A DNA stretch of 64,000 nt from Rhizoctonia solani. Taxonomy: Eukaryota; Basidiomycota; Agaricomycetes; Cantharellales; Ceratobasidiaceae. The DNA is taken from the NCBI RefSeq assembly GCF_016906535.1, contig NC_057377.1, positions 1,054,001-1,118,000 on the forward strand, in the 5' to 3' direction. The translations under genes and the position numbers were made by a program. Each line of letters opens with the position of its first letter. The first letter of the stretch is position 1. Shown piece by piece: positions 33,022 through 50,969 of this stretch. A model generated the notes under the pieces. That model was not told the DNA's origin, searched no databases, and worked only from the letters and a program-made list of their open reading frames with translations.

Positions 33022-35488
33022 TCACCTCCTTCCCGTCGAACCTTCCCGTTCTCTGTCTCGTGACCGTGGCGGAGGAGGGGCTGGGCTACGAGGTGGTCGT
33101 GGAGGTCGACTCGCAAGACTTTCGGTCGGCGTACTCGGCAGAGAAATCTCGGGAACGAGCTGTGTCTGTATCTGCGGCTTGGTTTCGGAGGGCGGTGCTG
33201 GTAGTGATATCAAGTCAAGTAACACAAAGCTAAAGTCCATGCCGATATCGCGAAGCAACTAAATCCATTGATTAGCCGTGTGAGAGTCGGTGTATTGATC
33301 CGTACTCACACGTCGATTCTGGTTTTTAGCTATTTGGATGCACTCTTGTGCAACCGTAGTATCTTCTTCACTATGGGTCGGGTCATACTCGTTTGTCTCG
33401 GAACCATAAACTTGGATACAAAACAGTTTGGCAAAGTCTTCAACCTGTTCCTTTGCCCAGCGAATCATCCCTGGATAACTATCAGTATGAATACCCGAGG
33501 ACGAGAAAGTTACCTACCTGATGCCATTTCAAAGTCCTTGAATGAAGCCAGGTACCAATCGGCCGTGTGCTTGACGCTCGTAAACACAATCAAAGCCAAT
33601 TCCTTGATGTATGCTCGAACGTCACCCTCAAAGCGGATTGCCCGCACGCGTCTACGCATCAATGATGCGCGTGCATTGAGGAACATATCCCTAGCGCGAA
33701 CAAGTGCGTCAGGTCCTAGCCGAACAATGTATGCGACGAGTTTGATGGTGGAAGATCGACGCTGAGCTGGATCCGCTAGAGCCCCAAGAAGGTCAGCCGT
33801 GAGTTGTTCCGCAAGTGGGGTAAGTTTGGACGACAATCCGGGCATCATGGCTGTCCTGCCCTGGCCTGCCATCCACACCAATTAGCCATGTTATGATGCT
33901 ATTGGCCATCACCCACCCTTGACCACCAAGTTTACTGCCGAATCCCAATCTCTCAACGCAACCGCAACCGTAAGCTCGTCAATAAACCCATTGATCCACC
34001 TCTCGTCCTGTTCAGCTTTGGCAGCCGCACCCCCCGAACCAGCAGCCATCTCGGCCATCCAAGCAGGCAACGCAGGCAACGCATCGAACACCAGAGACTT
34101 GCGCTAGACAACAGAAAAAACTCGTCAACCACCCAACTCGACCCAAACCGCACACAAACCAACCAACTCACATCCCCTGCAACCCACAAACTCCGCCTTT
34201 TCTCATGCTCCCCCTCACGCTCCTTGCGCTTCCTAGCCGCCAACTCCTCCGCCGCTTTTCTAAACTGCGAAAGCAACGCGCGCTTATCCGACAGCCGTTC
34301 GGTCCGGTACACAAACGTATCCTGCCCTCGTTTGATCTTGAACACATTCTGGAGCTCGGACGTGTCGCGCACATCGACGAGACTGATTTCGCTCAGCTGC
34401 CAGGCACGGTCCGCAACTAATCTTCCGCGTCTTCGGCGCGCGACGAGGAGCGTGTCGTCGAGGAGCACAATGTGTGCGCCGTGTTCGGGACGATAGGTCG
34501 CCGCGTTGAGCTGTTGCAAGTCCGAGGCTTCGGCAATAATGTGTCGTCCTGGGATCGTGGGCACAAACGTGGCGGAGCCCTCGATGGTCGTATGGAGCGT
34601 TTGGAGTTGGGAAATGTATAGCGTGCGCAAGTCGGCGATAGATGACCGCGCAGTCCGCCGTCTTGCATCCGTCACATTGGCCGATTCGCCCGTGGTATTG
34701 CTTGTCGAAGGATCGAGCGCAAGGAGAGTGGGCATATTCTTCCATTCTTGGAGAGAAGCCTTGAGTTCGAGCATGTCGTTTTCAAGAGTACTAATCTCCT
34801 TGGAAATAACCACGAAATCTGAATAACTAAGGACGCAATGAGTCTTGTCAATCCCACCCGATTCAGACTCCCCAGCACCTTACTTTTTAAACACATTCTT
34901 TTGTAAATCCAACGCGGTCGCATCCTTGGTCGTCTGCAACGCCGTCTGAAAGGCTCTCAACTCGGCCTCGGTACTCGACGCCAATTTACTCCTCAAATCT
35001 GATCCCTCCCATAATCAGTAAACCATACTTGCTCAAAACTCAAGAAGAAACCACAACACACACGCATCAGGATCAAACTCTTCCTGCTCCAAGTCCCTCA
35101 CATCCAACACGTCCACCCTCGGCTCTTCCCTCCTCGCCACGCCCGTACTCGATCCGATCCCAGCCAAACCACCGTCCTCGTCGTCCTCGTCGTCAAACGT
35201 ACTATGGTAGTGACGCCCGTTATTATTGTTATTATTATTACTGATATGGGCCGGACCTCCGACGGAGCTCTGCGCAATCCGCCTCAGGTCACGCAGGTCC
35301 GGCATGTCTGGGACCTCGGCGTCGCGCGGGTCGGATATGTCTGCGTACCGCGCCGACATGCGGCGCTTCATCTTGTCGTCGACTCGGGACTTGCGTGCAT
35401 CCTTGTTGGATTTCGAGAGTTTTTGTTTCGGGGGGCGGGATTGGGGGACCGTGGAGGGTGTTGAGCGGCGTGTGCGGAGGGACTTCAT
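33022..35488 (-). CDS. EXO84: Exocyst complex subunit EXO84
   Basis: Component of the octameric exocyst that tethers secretory vesicles to the plasma membrane at growth sites. ATG 35488 begins a basic N-terminus (MKSLRTRRSTPSTVPQSRPP) with an Asn repeat coded by an AAT/AAC tract near 35218-35240. A Vps51/Exo84-type coiled coil follows (KNVFKNYSDFVVISKEISTL-ENDMLELKASLQEWK). A PH domain (IIAEASDLQQLNAATYRPEH-GAHIVLLDDTLLVARRRRG, then LSEISLVDVRD) comes next, and then the helical C-terminal domain (WINGFIDELTVAVALRDWDS and DWYLASFKDFEMASGMIRWA). It ends with a Pro/Arg-rich tail and stop 33022-33024. The order and motifs match fungal Exo84. Several introns. Confidence 0.87.
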
Positions 35489-35783
35489 CTTTGGGCCCAG
35501 GTAAGTCCGGAACGAGAGCTTGGAGAGCTGCGGTTCGGTGGTCGTATGAGGGAACCGGTTACTTTAAGCTCGCAAGCGCCCAAGGAACGCAATGCATACA
35601 CGTGATCCCATATAACCCCTTGAGAATAGACAAAATAAGATGATATAATTATAAAACATGCCATCAGACCATACAAAAGAAAGCATCTTGATACAATTAT
35701 CGCACAACACGGCAGCAACGCAAAGCGATACACAACCCAAGTCCCAAAGAAAGACACAAAACAAAAAAAGCAGAAGCAAACAC

Positions 35784-38183
35784 TCAAGCATAGTCCAGTA
35801 CCCAAACTTTACTTCCCGTCAACGCAGAATACCCATCTCCACATGTGATCGCCACCATTCTCCCGGAAATCTCGTCAAACGCAACGCCAAGTGTATTGTT
35901 TTCCATTGCACCGAGGACGTCTTCCGGTAGTTCGCTCGTGCAGCTTCGAACGACAGGGGTATCTTGGTCGACCGCGGTGTAGGCCCATACGCCTCGCATT
36001 CCTCGCGCCTGGCCAGACCTTGAGCGTTCGGGCCGTTCGAACCATGCACCCCGTCGGGCGCCAGGTGCGAACGTTACCTTGTGGTGCGGGAAGGATAGTT
36101 TGCTCGTGCATAGTTTTTGCGCGGGGAAGACATAGGGCGATGCGCCGGGTGTATACATATCCTGATCAACGGCAGACGAAGCGGGTGTATCATCATGTCC
36201 AAGCTCAGCGTCTACACTAGAATCATCAGACTCGGTAGAAGCAGGACGCAAGAGCCAATGCGCCACGGCCCGATTCGGGTGTGTTTCAAATGCCCAAAGT
36301 GCAAGGTCAGGAAGCGATCCATCGTCACGCGTTGGGCCTTCGATGATGGTGCAATTTTGAAGGTCGGGCGACCTAGGCGGAGATCAAAACGGGAGGGAGC
36401 AACGCGAAACAAATAACGACTTACCGAATCCACTGTCTTTGCAATGAGGATGTCGGCTGAGAGGTCTGTCCCATCGGAGGAAGCTCGTATTCCTCCAACG
36501 CATACATCGCTTCCTCGGCCTGAACGGACCGCAACGCCAACAACCTGGGACCGGGAATCAAATGAACCGCCTGTACCGCATTACGCTACTCCAGGTATAA
36601 ATGAAAAACGTATAGGTCCACGAGGTATATGAGACTTACAGACCCGATAGGCGGGACCTTGCCAAGTTTGATAAAACACCGTTGGTTAGAATCCACGTCT
36701 TGGATCATAACCGTCCGTGGGCGGTGGACGATTGCAACCAACGTGCGCGCTGGCTGGTCCTTCTCCGTCTCAAGTTCGGCGATACTAATTGCGCCGAGCA
36801 TACATCCAGCCTTGTGTGAACTCAGGTTTACGAGTGCGGGAGAGGTATAATCCCATCGAAGGAGTGTGGTTAAAGACGACCTGAAGGCGAAAAAAAAAGA
36901 CTCGGCAACCAGTCGCAAGTGGCCGACAATAACAAGACTTACCCAGCTCCGGGGCCTGTAGTGACACTCTTGACAAGGACAATAACGACCCCGTTGGTAG
37001 TTGCACGACACGTGATGGTACTGGGCGTATTCTTCAAGGGATGTTCAGCGACTTGTGCTTCAGAGCCGCAAAGGACCTTTTCCAAATCGTAAATGACCAA
37101 AAAGGCACCTTCATCCACAGGCTGGGGTTGAGACTGGGATGAAGCTCCGAGCGGGGGCAGTTCTTTGGCTTTACCCTTGCCGAGCGAGGCGAGTGCTTCC
37201 AGAGTCAGAGGCTGGGTACTACTAGAGGTATCGTCCGCGCGCTGTTTGCCCTTGGAAGATGGATCACGCTTGATAACGAATATGCCCCAGCGACCTCGGC
37301 CAACAATCTTGGCAAATATGGCCCGTATCGGAAGGGAGGACACGCGGGTGGGTCGAGGGGCAGGTGCAGCGGTGGGAGAGGGAACTGCCACTTGGTTATG
37401 GGAAGAGGTAGAGGGGAGAGGGGGAGAAGCAACAGCAGGTGCACCGACATTCCAACTGCGGACCACAGCAGCTGCGAAATTGCTGGCGAGCGGAGGGAGA
37501 CGCGGAGAGGGTGCCGCAGGAGTGTCCGACTGGTGCTGGGTAATATACTTGAACTGGGCCTGGACTAGGGAATGTGTGGCCTGGGTGAGATCGAGATCGG
37601 AGTGCAATGGGTGGATAGGAATCGGGGCAAGTGGTTGATCTGGACCAAACGAAGCTTGCTTAGTCTTCGGGTCTCGAAAGGGCGCGAATGTCTCGAGCTT
37701 CAAGAAGGGATAGGCATCCGCACCTGGAGGGAGGTGGTATGCCAGCGGCGGTGCACTCGGAGCTTGTGGCGGTGGAGCATGCTCTGTTTGGCGCCGAGTG
37801 ACCCGAGGGGCGACTGCATCACTCCTCGTCGTTCGCACAGTAATCGGCAGGGCGGCGAGGTCCCAGTTCTTGTGCAGTCGGTGCGTGCGCATCACACTCT
37901 CCTCTGCACACGACCCAGGCACACTCGGCGGTAACGGCTGTTTCAACAATCGAACAAAAATAATATTTTCGTGCGTGATTGCGTTCAGCACACGACACAC
38001 CTTGTCCCCATCTCAGCCCATGTGCACACAGATGAATACCCCACTCACCTGTCGCACACTCAGCAGTGACCGTACATCCAGCAGCGACACCACTTCAAGC
38101 AGCACATCATGGGACAACAAGAGCAGACCAGGTCGCGCTTGCCATCCAACTCGTCCACCCCAGTGCTGGACGTCAGCAGCCAT
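35784..38183 (-). CDS. Large F-box protein with probable beta-propeller-like C-terminal region
   Basis: Likely SCF ubiquitin-ligase adaptor. ATG 38181-38183 gives MAADVQHWGGRVGWQARPGL, then the F-box LLLLSHDVLLEVVSLLDVRS, LLSVRQ, which is completed after an intron by VCRVLNAITHENIIFVRLLK. A long Pro/Ala/Ser-rich stretch in the middle is probably disordered. The C-terminal half has repeated short strands (GRWGIFVIKRD, ARTLVAIVHRPRTVMIQDVD, GMRGVWAYTAVDQDTPVVRS) and ends GDGYSALTGSKVWVLDYA before the stop at 35784-35786. Ending on a strand that closes a propeller is common for this group, but the fold is inferred. No substrate can be named. Confidence 0.75.
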
Positions 38184-38589
38184 CACAACTCACACAGATC
38201 GAGAGGGATGCTCAACAGTCCGGATTATGTCCGAGTCTAAATTCATCCAATGCCGCCGGGCGCTTCCGCCGGTGTGGCTCATTCCCCCCCTTCGGTCCCG
38301 TTTGTCCGCATCAACTCTTCCCACTCCCTGTGTAATTCTCCCCTCTCCCCTGCATTCATTCGACGTTCGACGCCCGAGAACCCGGCGATCCAAGACAAGT
38401 CCTGCATTCTACCCAATCATCATCCTATCCTACACGCCCACAGAAATCAAAATCGACAGAAAAGGAAACCATAGCGCGAAGAACCAAAAGAAGCATGTAC
38501 AATACAATCACATACAGAGCAATAAGTCGCAAGCAAGAGCAGAGCATATCATCAAGTCCCGGGAAATCACCAACAAGGAAAAAGCATCC
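38184..38589. other. Intergenic region
   Basis: Between the F-box start and the kinase 3' end, both on minus. Rich in short C/T and CA runs; no gene seen. Confidence 0.5.
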
Positions 38590-40271
38590 CTATCCCCGGC
38601 CTTGCAGCTTCCACATCTCGGCCACAATCTCTGACGAACTCGGTCGTTCTCGAGGGTCCGCCTTCCAACACCGTTCCATCAGTGCCCAGAGCGCATCCCC
38701 TTTTGGCTCGGACAAGAACCCGGTCCGGGGTCGAGTCGGCAGTACTCCACCAATGATATCCAGCATCACTTGCGTGTCTCGCCGTCGGTGCGAATACGGC
38801 GGTTGCGCCGTCATGGCCTCGAGCGCCGTCATTCCCCATGACCAAATATCCGTCTCGCGCGTCACCGTTGCGTCCGACTCTGCCTCCTCGACTCGCGAGC
38901 TCGAGTCTGAATCGGGCAAGGCAGGGAGCGGTGTGGGTAATAATAGTTCACGCGCCATCCAGCGTGTTGCCCCTGCTACCCCCAATTGCTGACTTACAGG
39001 CGTGAGCGTCAGCCCCTCGAGCACCTGCATGCGAAACCATTACATCAGAATGTCGGATCATATCGCACACGTAAATCCCACCCACCCTCGCGAGGCCGAA
39101 ATCTGTAATGCACGCAGAACCGCTATCAGAGATGAGCACATTGGCCTATCGCCGCCGTTGCCAAAGTCCGCCGAACACAAACCCATCGCCCAAGCAAAAC
39201 CATCACCGCCGCCGGCAAGTCAGCACACTATTGCGCAGAGCCAAATACAAATCCCACTCAGTGGCACTCACCAACCGCAGATCACCATGGATCACCGCCG
39301 GCGAACGTAAATGCAAATACTCTATCCCCCGCGCAATCTCCAATAGCTAAACCCAACCGCCGTTAAGTCCGCGCTACACTTGGCTTTTGCCTCAAGGGAC
39401 ACTTGGGTGGACTTACAAGCTTTAGACGATCGACGTCGTTCCTGGTCCGGACCCACTCTGCGGCATCCCCACGTTCCATAAACGGACTAACAAGGTACAC
39501 GTCATCCATGTTGACCCATACGCCAAGGAACGGATGCACGTTGTCGTGCATCAGCTGCCGCCAGATTTCAGCTTCCCGCTTGAATGCACGTACAGCGTCT
39601 CCTCCTGGGCATACAGTGTCATTGTCGTCTTGGTCATCTTTGGATTCCGGGTCGAGGCTGATTCCTCGCACGGTTGCTCCGCTTCTTCGCGTAATAGTTC
39701 GTACTAGCTTTAAAGCGACCGGAAGACCGAGCCATGTTCCACGCCAGATATCGCTCTGGCCACCTCGCATGAATGGGAACGTATCTCGCTTGGAAATTTC
39801 GTGCGCTAGGTCGCTGAGAGGTGGGAGGTATCGGGTCCGTCTGTGGATACCCAGCATGGCAGAGAGGTAAGGCTCGGTGAGGTGCCCCGGGGTAGTGGCA
39901 ATTTTCTATAACTTTGATTGGCGAGTGCTCGGAACACAGAAACAAGCGAGCTCACCCTTTGTAAATGCTGCATAAACCATTGAACAAGCAGTTTATCCTC
40001 CCTTTTCAGCACATCCAAATCCTCCGGCGTCTTGCAAATGATACCCAGCGTCACCTCGAGCGCAGCGAGATCTAAGGCCCTCGCACGTTCGTACCTTGCG
40101 TTCCACGCACCCAAATCAATCAGTTCCTGCAACCCAACCGTGCATCAGCACATCCTCCTGGACGATCACACACAGCCACCGCACCTGAAAATCCTTGCCG
40201 AAACCATAGAGATGCGTATGTTGCTCAGTGACCTCTCCTTTTATATCCCGTTCTCTCAGATAAGCCTGCAT
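38590..40271 (-). CDS. Protein kinase, TKL-like, with N-terminal helical extension
   Basis: Ser/Thr or dual-specificity kinase of the expanded basidiomycete type. Motifs seen in order: Gly loop FMRGGQSDIWRGTWLG, ATP lysine in LPVALKLVRTI, EIWRQLMHDNVHPFLGVW, hinge YLVSPFMERGDAAEW, IARGIEYLHL, catalytic loop IHGDLRLANVLISD (HGD in place of HRD), DFGLARV, GATRWMARELL, ETDIWSWGMTALEAMTAQPP and ERCWKADPRERPSS. The stop is at 38590-38592. An N-terminal part (IDLGAWNARYERARALDLAA and LKREDKLLVQWFMQHLQR) is helical. The ATG at 40271 is the latest start that keeps this part; open frames up to about 40750 suggest further 5' exons that I could not join in phase. Confidence 0.78.
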
Positions 40272-41152
40272 GCGATTCAGCTGGGCCCAGTCCTCGGCGA
40301 ACCTGCGGATTTTATTAATGTACCTAGGTTAATGAATCCGTTAATGAATTTGCTCCCGTTGCAAAGGAAGAAATAGACATGCAATTTAATCGAATCGATG
40401 CTGACGCCGAGTTCAGACCTCCAGTCTACAGCACCTCCCAATTCCCGCAGCGTAACGTCGTACAACTCGACTGCACACGATCTTATGTGCTCGATTTGGT
40501 GCTAACGGGGTCCGGACCATCAACAACAGAACTCTGGGCCGTTCTCGATAAGACAGTAGGGTCTACGCACCTGGTGGACTTCAAATGGTAGGCCAGCGGG
40601 CCACCCGAACGTCACGAAGAACTCCTCGTCCGGCGTGCGTGCTTTTCTTGGTGCTTTAAACGCACCGGATACGTGCGCATGGCTGATATCGAGTTGCGCA
40701 TTCGTCGGTCCGCATAGCGCACTGAGCGCAAAGCACCCGAAGATAGGCATCCCGCTGCCAGTACCACAACCAGGAGGGAGGGCTGGTCGATGACAGACAA
40801 CGATGGTAGGATGCTACAATCAGGAATTTACAAGGTCATGTGGTACCTGGTTCGAGAGGAGGGGGGAGATGCGAGCGTGGGTTCATCGGCGATTACAATA
40901 CTGGAATTCATTGGTAAGCGCCCATGGCCACATGCATACGACCCCGACGGCACCGAGGCACTGCTGGAATGAATGACTCAGGGCTGTGCTAATGTATAGC
41001 TCCAGTGTTGGAGGGGTTTATCCCCGGTTCTGTTAGCTGGTTCGACGATTTTTTTTAGAACTTTAAGTGAATCGCTAGATTGGGTTGTAGGCAACAACGA
41101 ATGGTAGCTACAGCACGGTATACGTTTGACATGGATGCACAGTGACATATGA
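40272..41152. other. Unresolved 5' region of the kinase gene or intergenic region
   Basis: On minus, a frame from ATG 40750 (MPIFGCFALSALCGPTNAQL) reaches a gtgcgt donor near 40575, and another frame (YDVTLRELGGAVDWRSELGV) lies at 40390-40465. Both look protein-like, but I found no splice arrangement that joins them to the kinase. They may be kinase 5' exons or a separate small gene. From 40800 to 41152 nothing was seen. Confidence 0.35.
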
Positions 41153-42913
<1,761 letters not shown>

Positions 42914-44295
42914 GTGTGTTGATAGCGGGCTTGAATAGTTTCAGGAATATCGCCTTTTTGTTCCAGAGGTAGTCTCGTACAATCGGGGCATTTTATATGT
43001 CCAGGCCCGGCTGGACAACCGAAATGTATGCGAAGTTAATGCGTCGTCCCTTAGCTGTCGACACATTAGAGGGTTGAAGATCATTGCTAAGTGCCATCTT
43101 GAAGTCTTCGCTATGGGGTTTAGTCCATACATAGCTACTTTAGAAGCTTAGGAATCCAGGAACGCCGTTGCGTAGCAAGATTTCCAGTCACAGGCGAGGT
43201 CATGAGTCAAATAGGGATGATTTATAGTTCGGGTAGAAACATAATTGACGTGATACTACCGTTGATTCCACGATGGCTGGGCGAATGAGCTCTTTCTTCA
43301 CCTATAGTCAGACGCTGCCATTTCACAATGGCGTACCTATAAATATACCAGGCGTTGAAGTACGTTTTACAAAATTGAGTTGGCTTTGCCTTACTCAAAT
43401 AGTACGAATCTCTGCAAATCCCAGCTGCTATGGTTGGTAACTTGTGATCGTAACGTTGTCAAGGCCCGCCTTACTTCCGATGTACGTGCGATATTTTCAA
43501 GCGGTAAAAGTTTCTGCCGATCCATGAAGAATCTTTTACAGAACCTATACGCGGCATACGTCTTTTCATACGGGCAATATCAAATAACAGCTCTTCGGTC
43601 TTAGTATTTAGCGATGGAGCCAGTTTCACGGCGACTTTTATTAAGTAAGCTAGTGTTTGTAGCCACTTGCTTTCATTTTGATCTTCAACACTTTATTTCC
43701 TCGCATTATTCTACATTTCTCTAAAGCCTGTGCACTGGGTTGACATCGCAATTGTTTTCAAATTTGCCACGGAGCTTAGCTACCTCATCTCTACGTCCGA
43801 TTTAAATTGAATCCCCAGGCATAGAACCAAGAATTCAAAAGGGAAGGCTTTATAAGTTTTTAAGTGAGGTAGCACATAATTAAACCTAATATCCGAATTC
43901 ACATTATATGTTTGTTAGGGGATGATTATCTCTTGGCTGGCATTTTTGGTATTGAATCAGGGTAGGATAGCTTAGTTCTCTAGGTTGATCCAACAAACCT
44001 GATAGAATGTGTAAATACTTTATTACATACGGCTATGGGAGAGGGCAAATTACTATGAATCGGTGATATATGTTTTAATATGAGCCTCAATAAAAGAAAT
44101 CTTGTAATTACTGGTTTGAAAGAACGTACTCAAGCAGTTCTACAGTAATCGCTTGTTTTTCGGGATGAATCGGACCTTAGATAGACCTTTTTGAACAACG
44201 TACCAGAAACTATGTGGCATGACCTCTTATATTTGGTGAACGAGATGATCGAATTGTTAAGCACTACATCCACAAATGATCTACACTGTGCGCAA
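42914..44295. other. Intergenic region with TATA box for xylanase copy 1
   Basis: A minus-strand CATATAAAA at 42991-42999 lies about 80 bp upstream of the copy-1 ATG. The remaining 1.3 kb up to the end of copy 2 is A/T-rich with only short motif-free frames. Confidence 0.5.
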
Positions 44296-46106
<1,811 letters not shown>

Positions 46107-46507
46107 CAATTGAGGAATGATAGGAAAGAATGTATGAAGTTGGATAGAATAGAGCTTGAATAGCGCTTTATATTCGTATGAGTAGCCCAACTGCGCATGC
46201 GAGGCTGACCCCCGAGTATGTTGGCCGATATGTGTGCGAGATTAGTGCGGTCGCCTAGTGGTAAAGCTCGGAGCGGTAAACTATAGAATCAATATGCTAT
46301 TTTATCATCGTCATTACGAGTTTACCTTCCTATTGACCCACATTGGAACTCCAGGAAGCAAGCCTAGGTCACACTTCCCAGCCATGCGCCAGATTTCATT
46401 AACTCTAACAGGGCTCGGAGACAGCTCGGAGATGACACGTGGTGGGAGTAAATGTCGGTTGATATAGATGGGAAGATACAGAATTTAAGTCAATATCGAA
46501 GATTATT

Positions 46508-47947
<1,440 letters not shown>

Positions 47948-48852
47948 TGTCAAAAACCAAAGAACGTGTAGAGCTAAAACGGGGTTATGGATGAAAGCTG
48001 AAGTGTGAATTATGGCTATTTTTTCAAGCTTTTATATGCGAAGGCCAATAACCGCTCGGCACTAGAACACATACACGTAGCAACGATTTCACAGTCTTAT
48101 TTGGCATGGAACTAAAGCACCCTCGTCAACATGGTTACGAGACAGAGTTCTGGAGGCTTGTAGTTGGAGTCGAACATTGAGAAGGCACAAGTGAGCACCA
48201 TAGGTTATATTCAGCTTCGGAGAATAGCTCGTGTGACATCGTCTTGATAATCTTATTTAAGGTAGAATGCTGGAACAACATGGGTCGGACAAATTTGCAG
48301 TTCGGAAGCGGTCAAGGATGGCGGTTAATTATAGTAATGGTTAATTTATCGGCGAAACGAGTACTTTCATAAGCATATACATAAGCTTCAGAGTATTGCG
48401 CAAAAACGTTCACATATTCATAATCACCTCACAGGACCCAATTATAGTACACCAAAAGATGATCAAGGATTACACAGTCCCGCTGAGAAGGCACACACGT
48501 ATATTAGTCTAACGTGGCCTGGAAAGACTCGACTACCAGGCACATAAGAGAGCGGCCATACCTCGGGAGCCGCCCGGTCGCTTAAGCTCATAGGCTAAGC
48601 TCCATCATTATAATATTATCAGATACGATTGAAATACCTGCAAGCTCAAGCTATGAAGAATACGCAGTTTGGGAGCTTTAGGTTGGGCGATCGCACCTGA
48701 GTATTTCTTTGCTTGTCAGGCGATCTCATCAGAGATGTATCCAAGTCCTATATTAATGTACGGCTCTAACCCAGTTATCATGACAGACAATAATTATTCC
48801 AGGGAGCATCGCGAACGTATAAAATATACAACAAAAAGACACGCCAAACATT
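47948..48852. other. Intergenic region
   Basis: Contains the copy-3 promoter at its left end. The rest is A/T-rich with no supported gene. Confidence 0.5.
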
Positions 48853-50772
48853 TCAATCCCTCCAAACAAGATCCTCAACGGCCTTCTCGCAAGCTTCTAA
48901 TCCAGTGCCTACTGCACCTTCAGAAGTCTTAGCACAAATATCATGACCCACACCTTCCAAAATCTCCCATCGTACACGCCCTTTTTCATCCACAATCTCC
49001 TGCCAGAGTCGTTTCTGAGCATCGCGCCATGCCGATTCCTTCGAGACACGCTCCCCGCTTGAGAGCACAATTGTGGGTCGACGAGCAGGATACTGACGTT
49101 CGGATTCCAGAAGGTCACGGAAACTTGCGCTTTGTCGACTGTGAGTAAGGTACTGTTCTTGCAGGAGGGTGCTAAGCAAGCGAGGATTTTGCCACTCGGT
49201 GTGCTGAAGGGTGTTAGCAAGTACACGACCGCTCCTTGGGGTGTGGTTCTTGACCAAGGAGGCAATCCGCGAGAGACCAAGCGGGGCGATCAAAACAGGA
49301 AGGTGTGTGTGGAAGAATGTGTTGTGCCGAGCTCGAGTCAAGAAATAGGTATGTGATGTTTCAGAGTCGATATAGAGCAAGGAGTGCACATCTTTGGGGT
49401 GGCGAGAGGCAAACAAACGGGTGAGCAGCCTAAAGACCTACATAAGCTCCCGTTACCCAAGTGGCTATCAGGCACTTACCCCCCATACCCAGCCCCAACT
49501 AGTACGTATGGGCCTTCTTCTCCTTCGTGTTGAAGCGCTTGCCAAAGGGCATTCGATACATGCCCCATTTCAGCCGACGGCCCATTATCAGAGAAACCGT
49601 ATCTGAGATTCCAATTCTATTTAGTATCGCTCAAATAACTACTCACTAGGGTAACTCACCCTGGACGATCCCATACGCAAACACGGCCCACCCTACCCAC
49701 CTCACGAAGGTTCACCACCCAGTCACCGCCAAGACTACCGGGAACTCCCCTCATAGACTCGTATAGAACCGTTGGAACGTTGCGAATCTTCCCTCGTCCA
49801 CTGGTGGTTGCGTTAAGTAGATCTGGTGGGGGAGCCATCGACGTTGGTCCTGAGCAAGCTAGATGCACCTTGAAGGACCAATGCGCAGGGTCAGGCTGTA
49901 CACTATGAAACCTAGACCTCTCGAACGGCGGCACTACCGATGAGTCGATGGCCGTAAGGCAAATATCAAACGTAATAAGCTTAAGAGAGTTATGTCAATA
50001 CTAACTCAAATCTGAACAGAGAACGACCCACGAAAAGAACCAGACTGGTAACAAAGGTAAGAATAAAAGACAGTATAACCTTGATTGCCCTGGCGGCACG
50101 ATTGGACCAGTAATTTTCTTGCGCAACATATAGTCGTGCGCGCAGCTCCGCTTCGCGGACGGTTTCAGCTCCATGCCGTATTGGAATCCCCTCCTTGTCC
50201 CGTAAATTCTTGACCACGTAGTTGGCTCCCAGCGACGTAGCGGTAGAGATGATTGCCACACCACAAGCAATTAGGGTGAGTGCCGATTCTTGTCTACGTA
50301 GTTGCTTCACCGCTGCAAGGAGGATAATGTCCAACAACAGCAACACAAGTGAGGCAATCAAAGAGACCCTGGTAAGAGCGGAGGGTGTACCAAATAGCGT
50401 AACCGCGGACAACGATATCCATGCTGATATGAGCGCAAACCAGACAGGAAGTAAACGGGAGCCTCGGTGAGGAGGAAGAAACTGGGCAATGGATGATATT
50501 CCTGTATTCAGGATGAGTAAAACCAACGCGACGACCGAGATCGCCGCTAGTAAAGAGATCGAAATAAATAATATCTTGACACCCCAAAAGTCATAGAATG
50601 AGCGTCTCTCTGGTATTTCTTGGCGACGTTTGTCAGTGCGACGGCTCGCGGTCCTGGGAGATGGTGAAATCAGAGCGGTCGTCTCATTCGGCACATTTCG
50701 CTCTTCATGCCCATTGCTCGCGTGCACAACCTCTTCATGCACGGAGTGGCTTGAACTTGAGGGGACGGTCAT
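48853..50772 (-). CDS. DUF2417-like membrane protein with degenerate alpha/beta-hydrolase fold
   Basis: Polytopic N-terminus followed by a hydrolase-like C-terminus. The preferred ATG is 50770-50772 (MTVPSSSSHSVHEEVVHASN); an upstream in-frame ATG at 50871 would add a hydrophobic stretch. After a cytosolic tail, membrane segments appear (VKILFISISLLAAISVVALV, LPVWFALISAWISLSAVTLF, LIASLVLLLLDIILLAAV, ALTLIACGVAIISTATSLGA, VILSFILTFVTSLVLFVG). The C-terminal part resembles an alpha/beta hydrolase (YGFSDNGPSAEMGHVSNALW, YVLVGAGYGG, catalytic-type His in GVGHDICAK), but the nucleophile elbow reads G-A-G-Y-G-G, with Tyr where Ser is expected. DUF2417 fungal proteins have this layout. Stop 48853-48855. 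Confidence 0.72.
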
Positions 50773-50969
50773 GGTCGTTGCGAACCTCAAGCCCCGGCCA
50801 GATCCAAAAACACAAATGATGCACCATGACATCACACAACTCTCGTACCAAGCACATCCAAACATAGACATTCATTTGGTGGTGCAAATTCAAAGACTAA
50901 ATCCATCTCGTCATCAATATTATGAGACACAGTTGCACTCGGAGCAATATTTAAGGCATTGCTGATCAT

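Noticed and set aside
33953..34826. Long plus-strand and other-frame open frames across EXO84
   Set aside because: Shadows of the GC-rich EXO84 exon; only the minus frame with the coiled coil and PH domain matches a family.
35218..35240. AAT/AAC trinucleotide repeat as a separate repeat element
   Set aside because: It codes the Asn run of EXO84 in frame and needs no other explanation.
46243..46285. tRNA-like D-arm (GTCGCCTAGTGGTAAAGCTCGG)
   Set aside because: No acceptor stem, anticodon arm or T arm follows, so at most a decayed fragment.
48530..48605. 5S rRNA-like stretch (GGCCATACCTCGGGAG...)
   Set aside because: Only short resemblance; the conserved internal control boxes and stem pairing of 5S rRNA could not be found.
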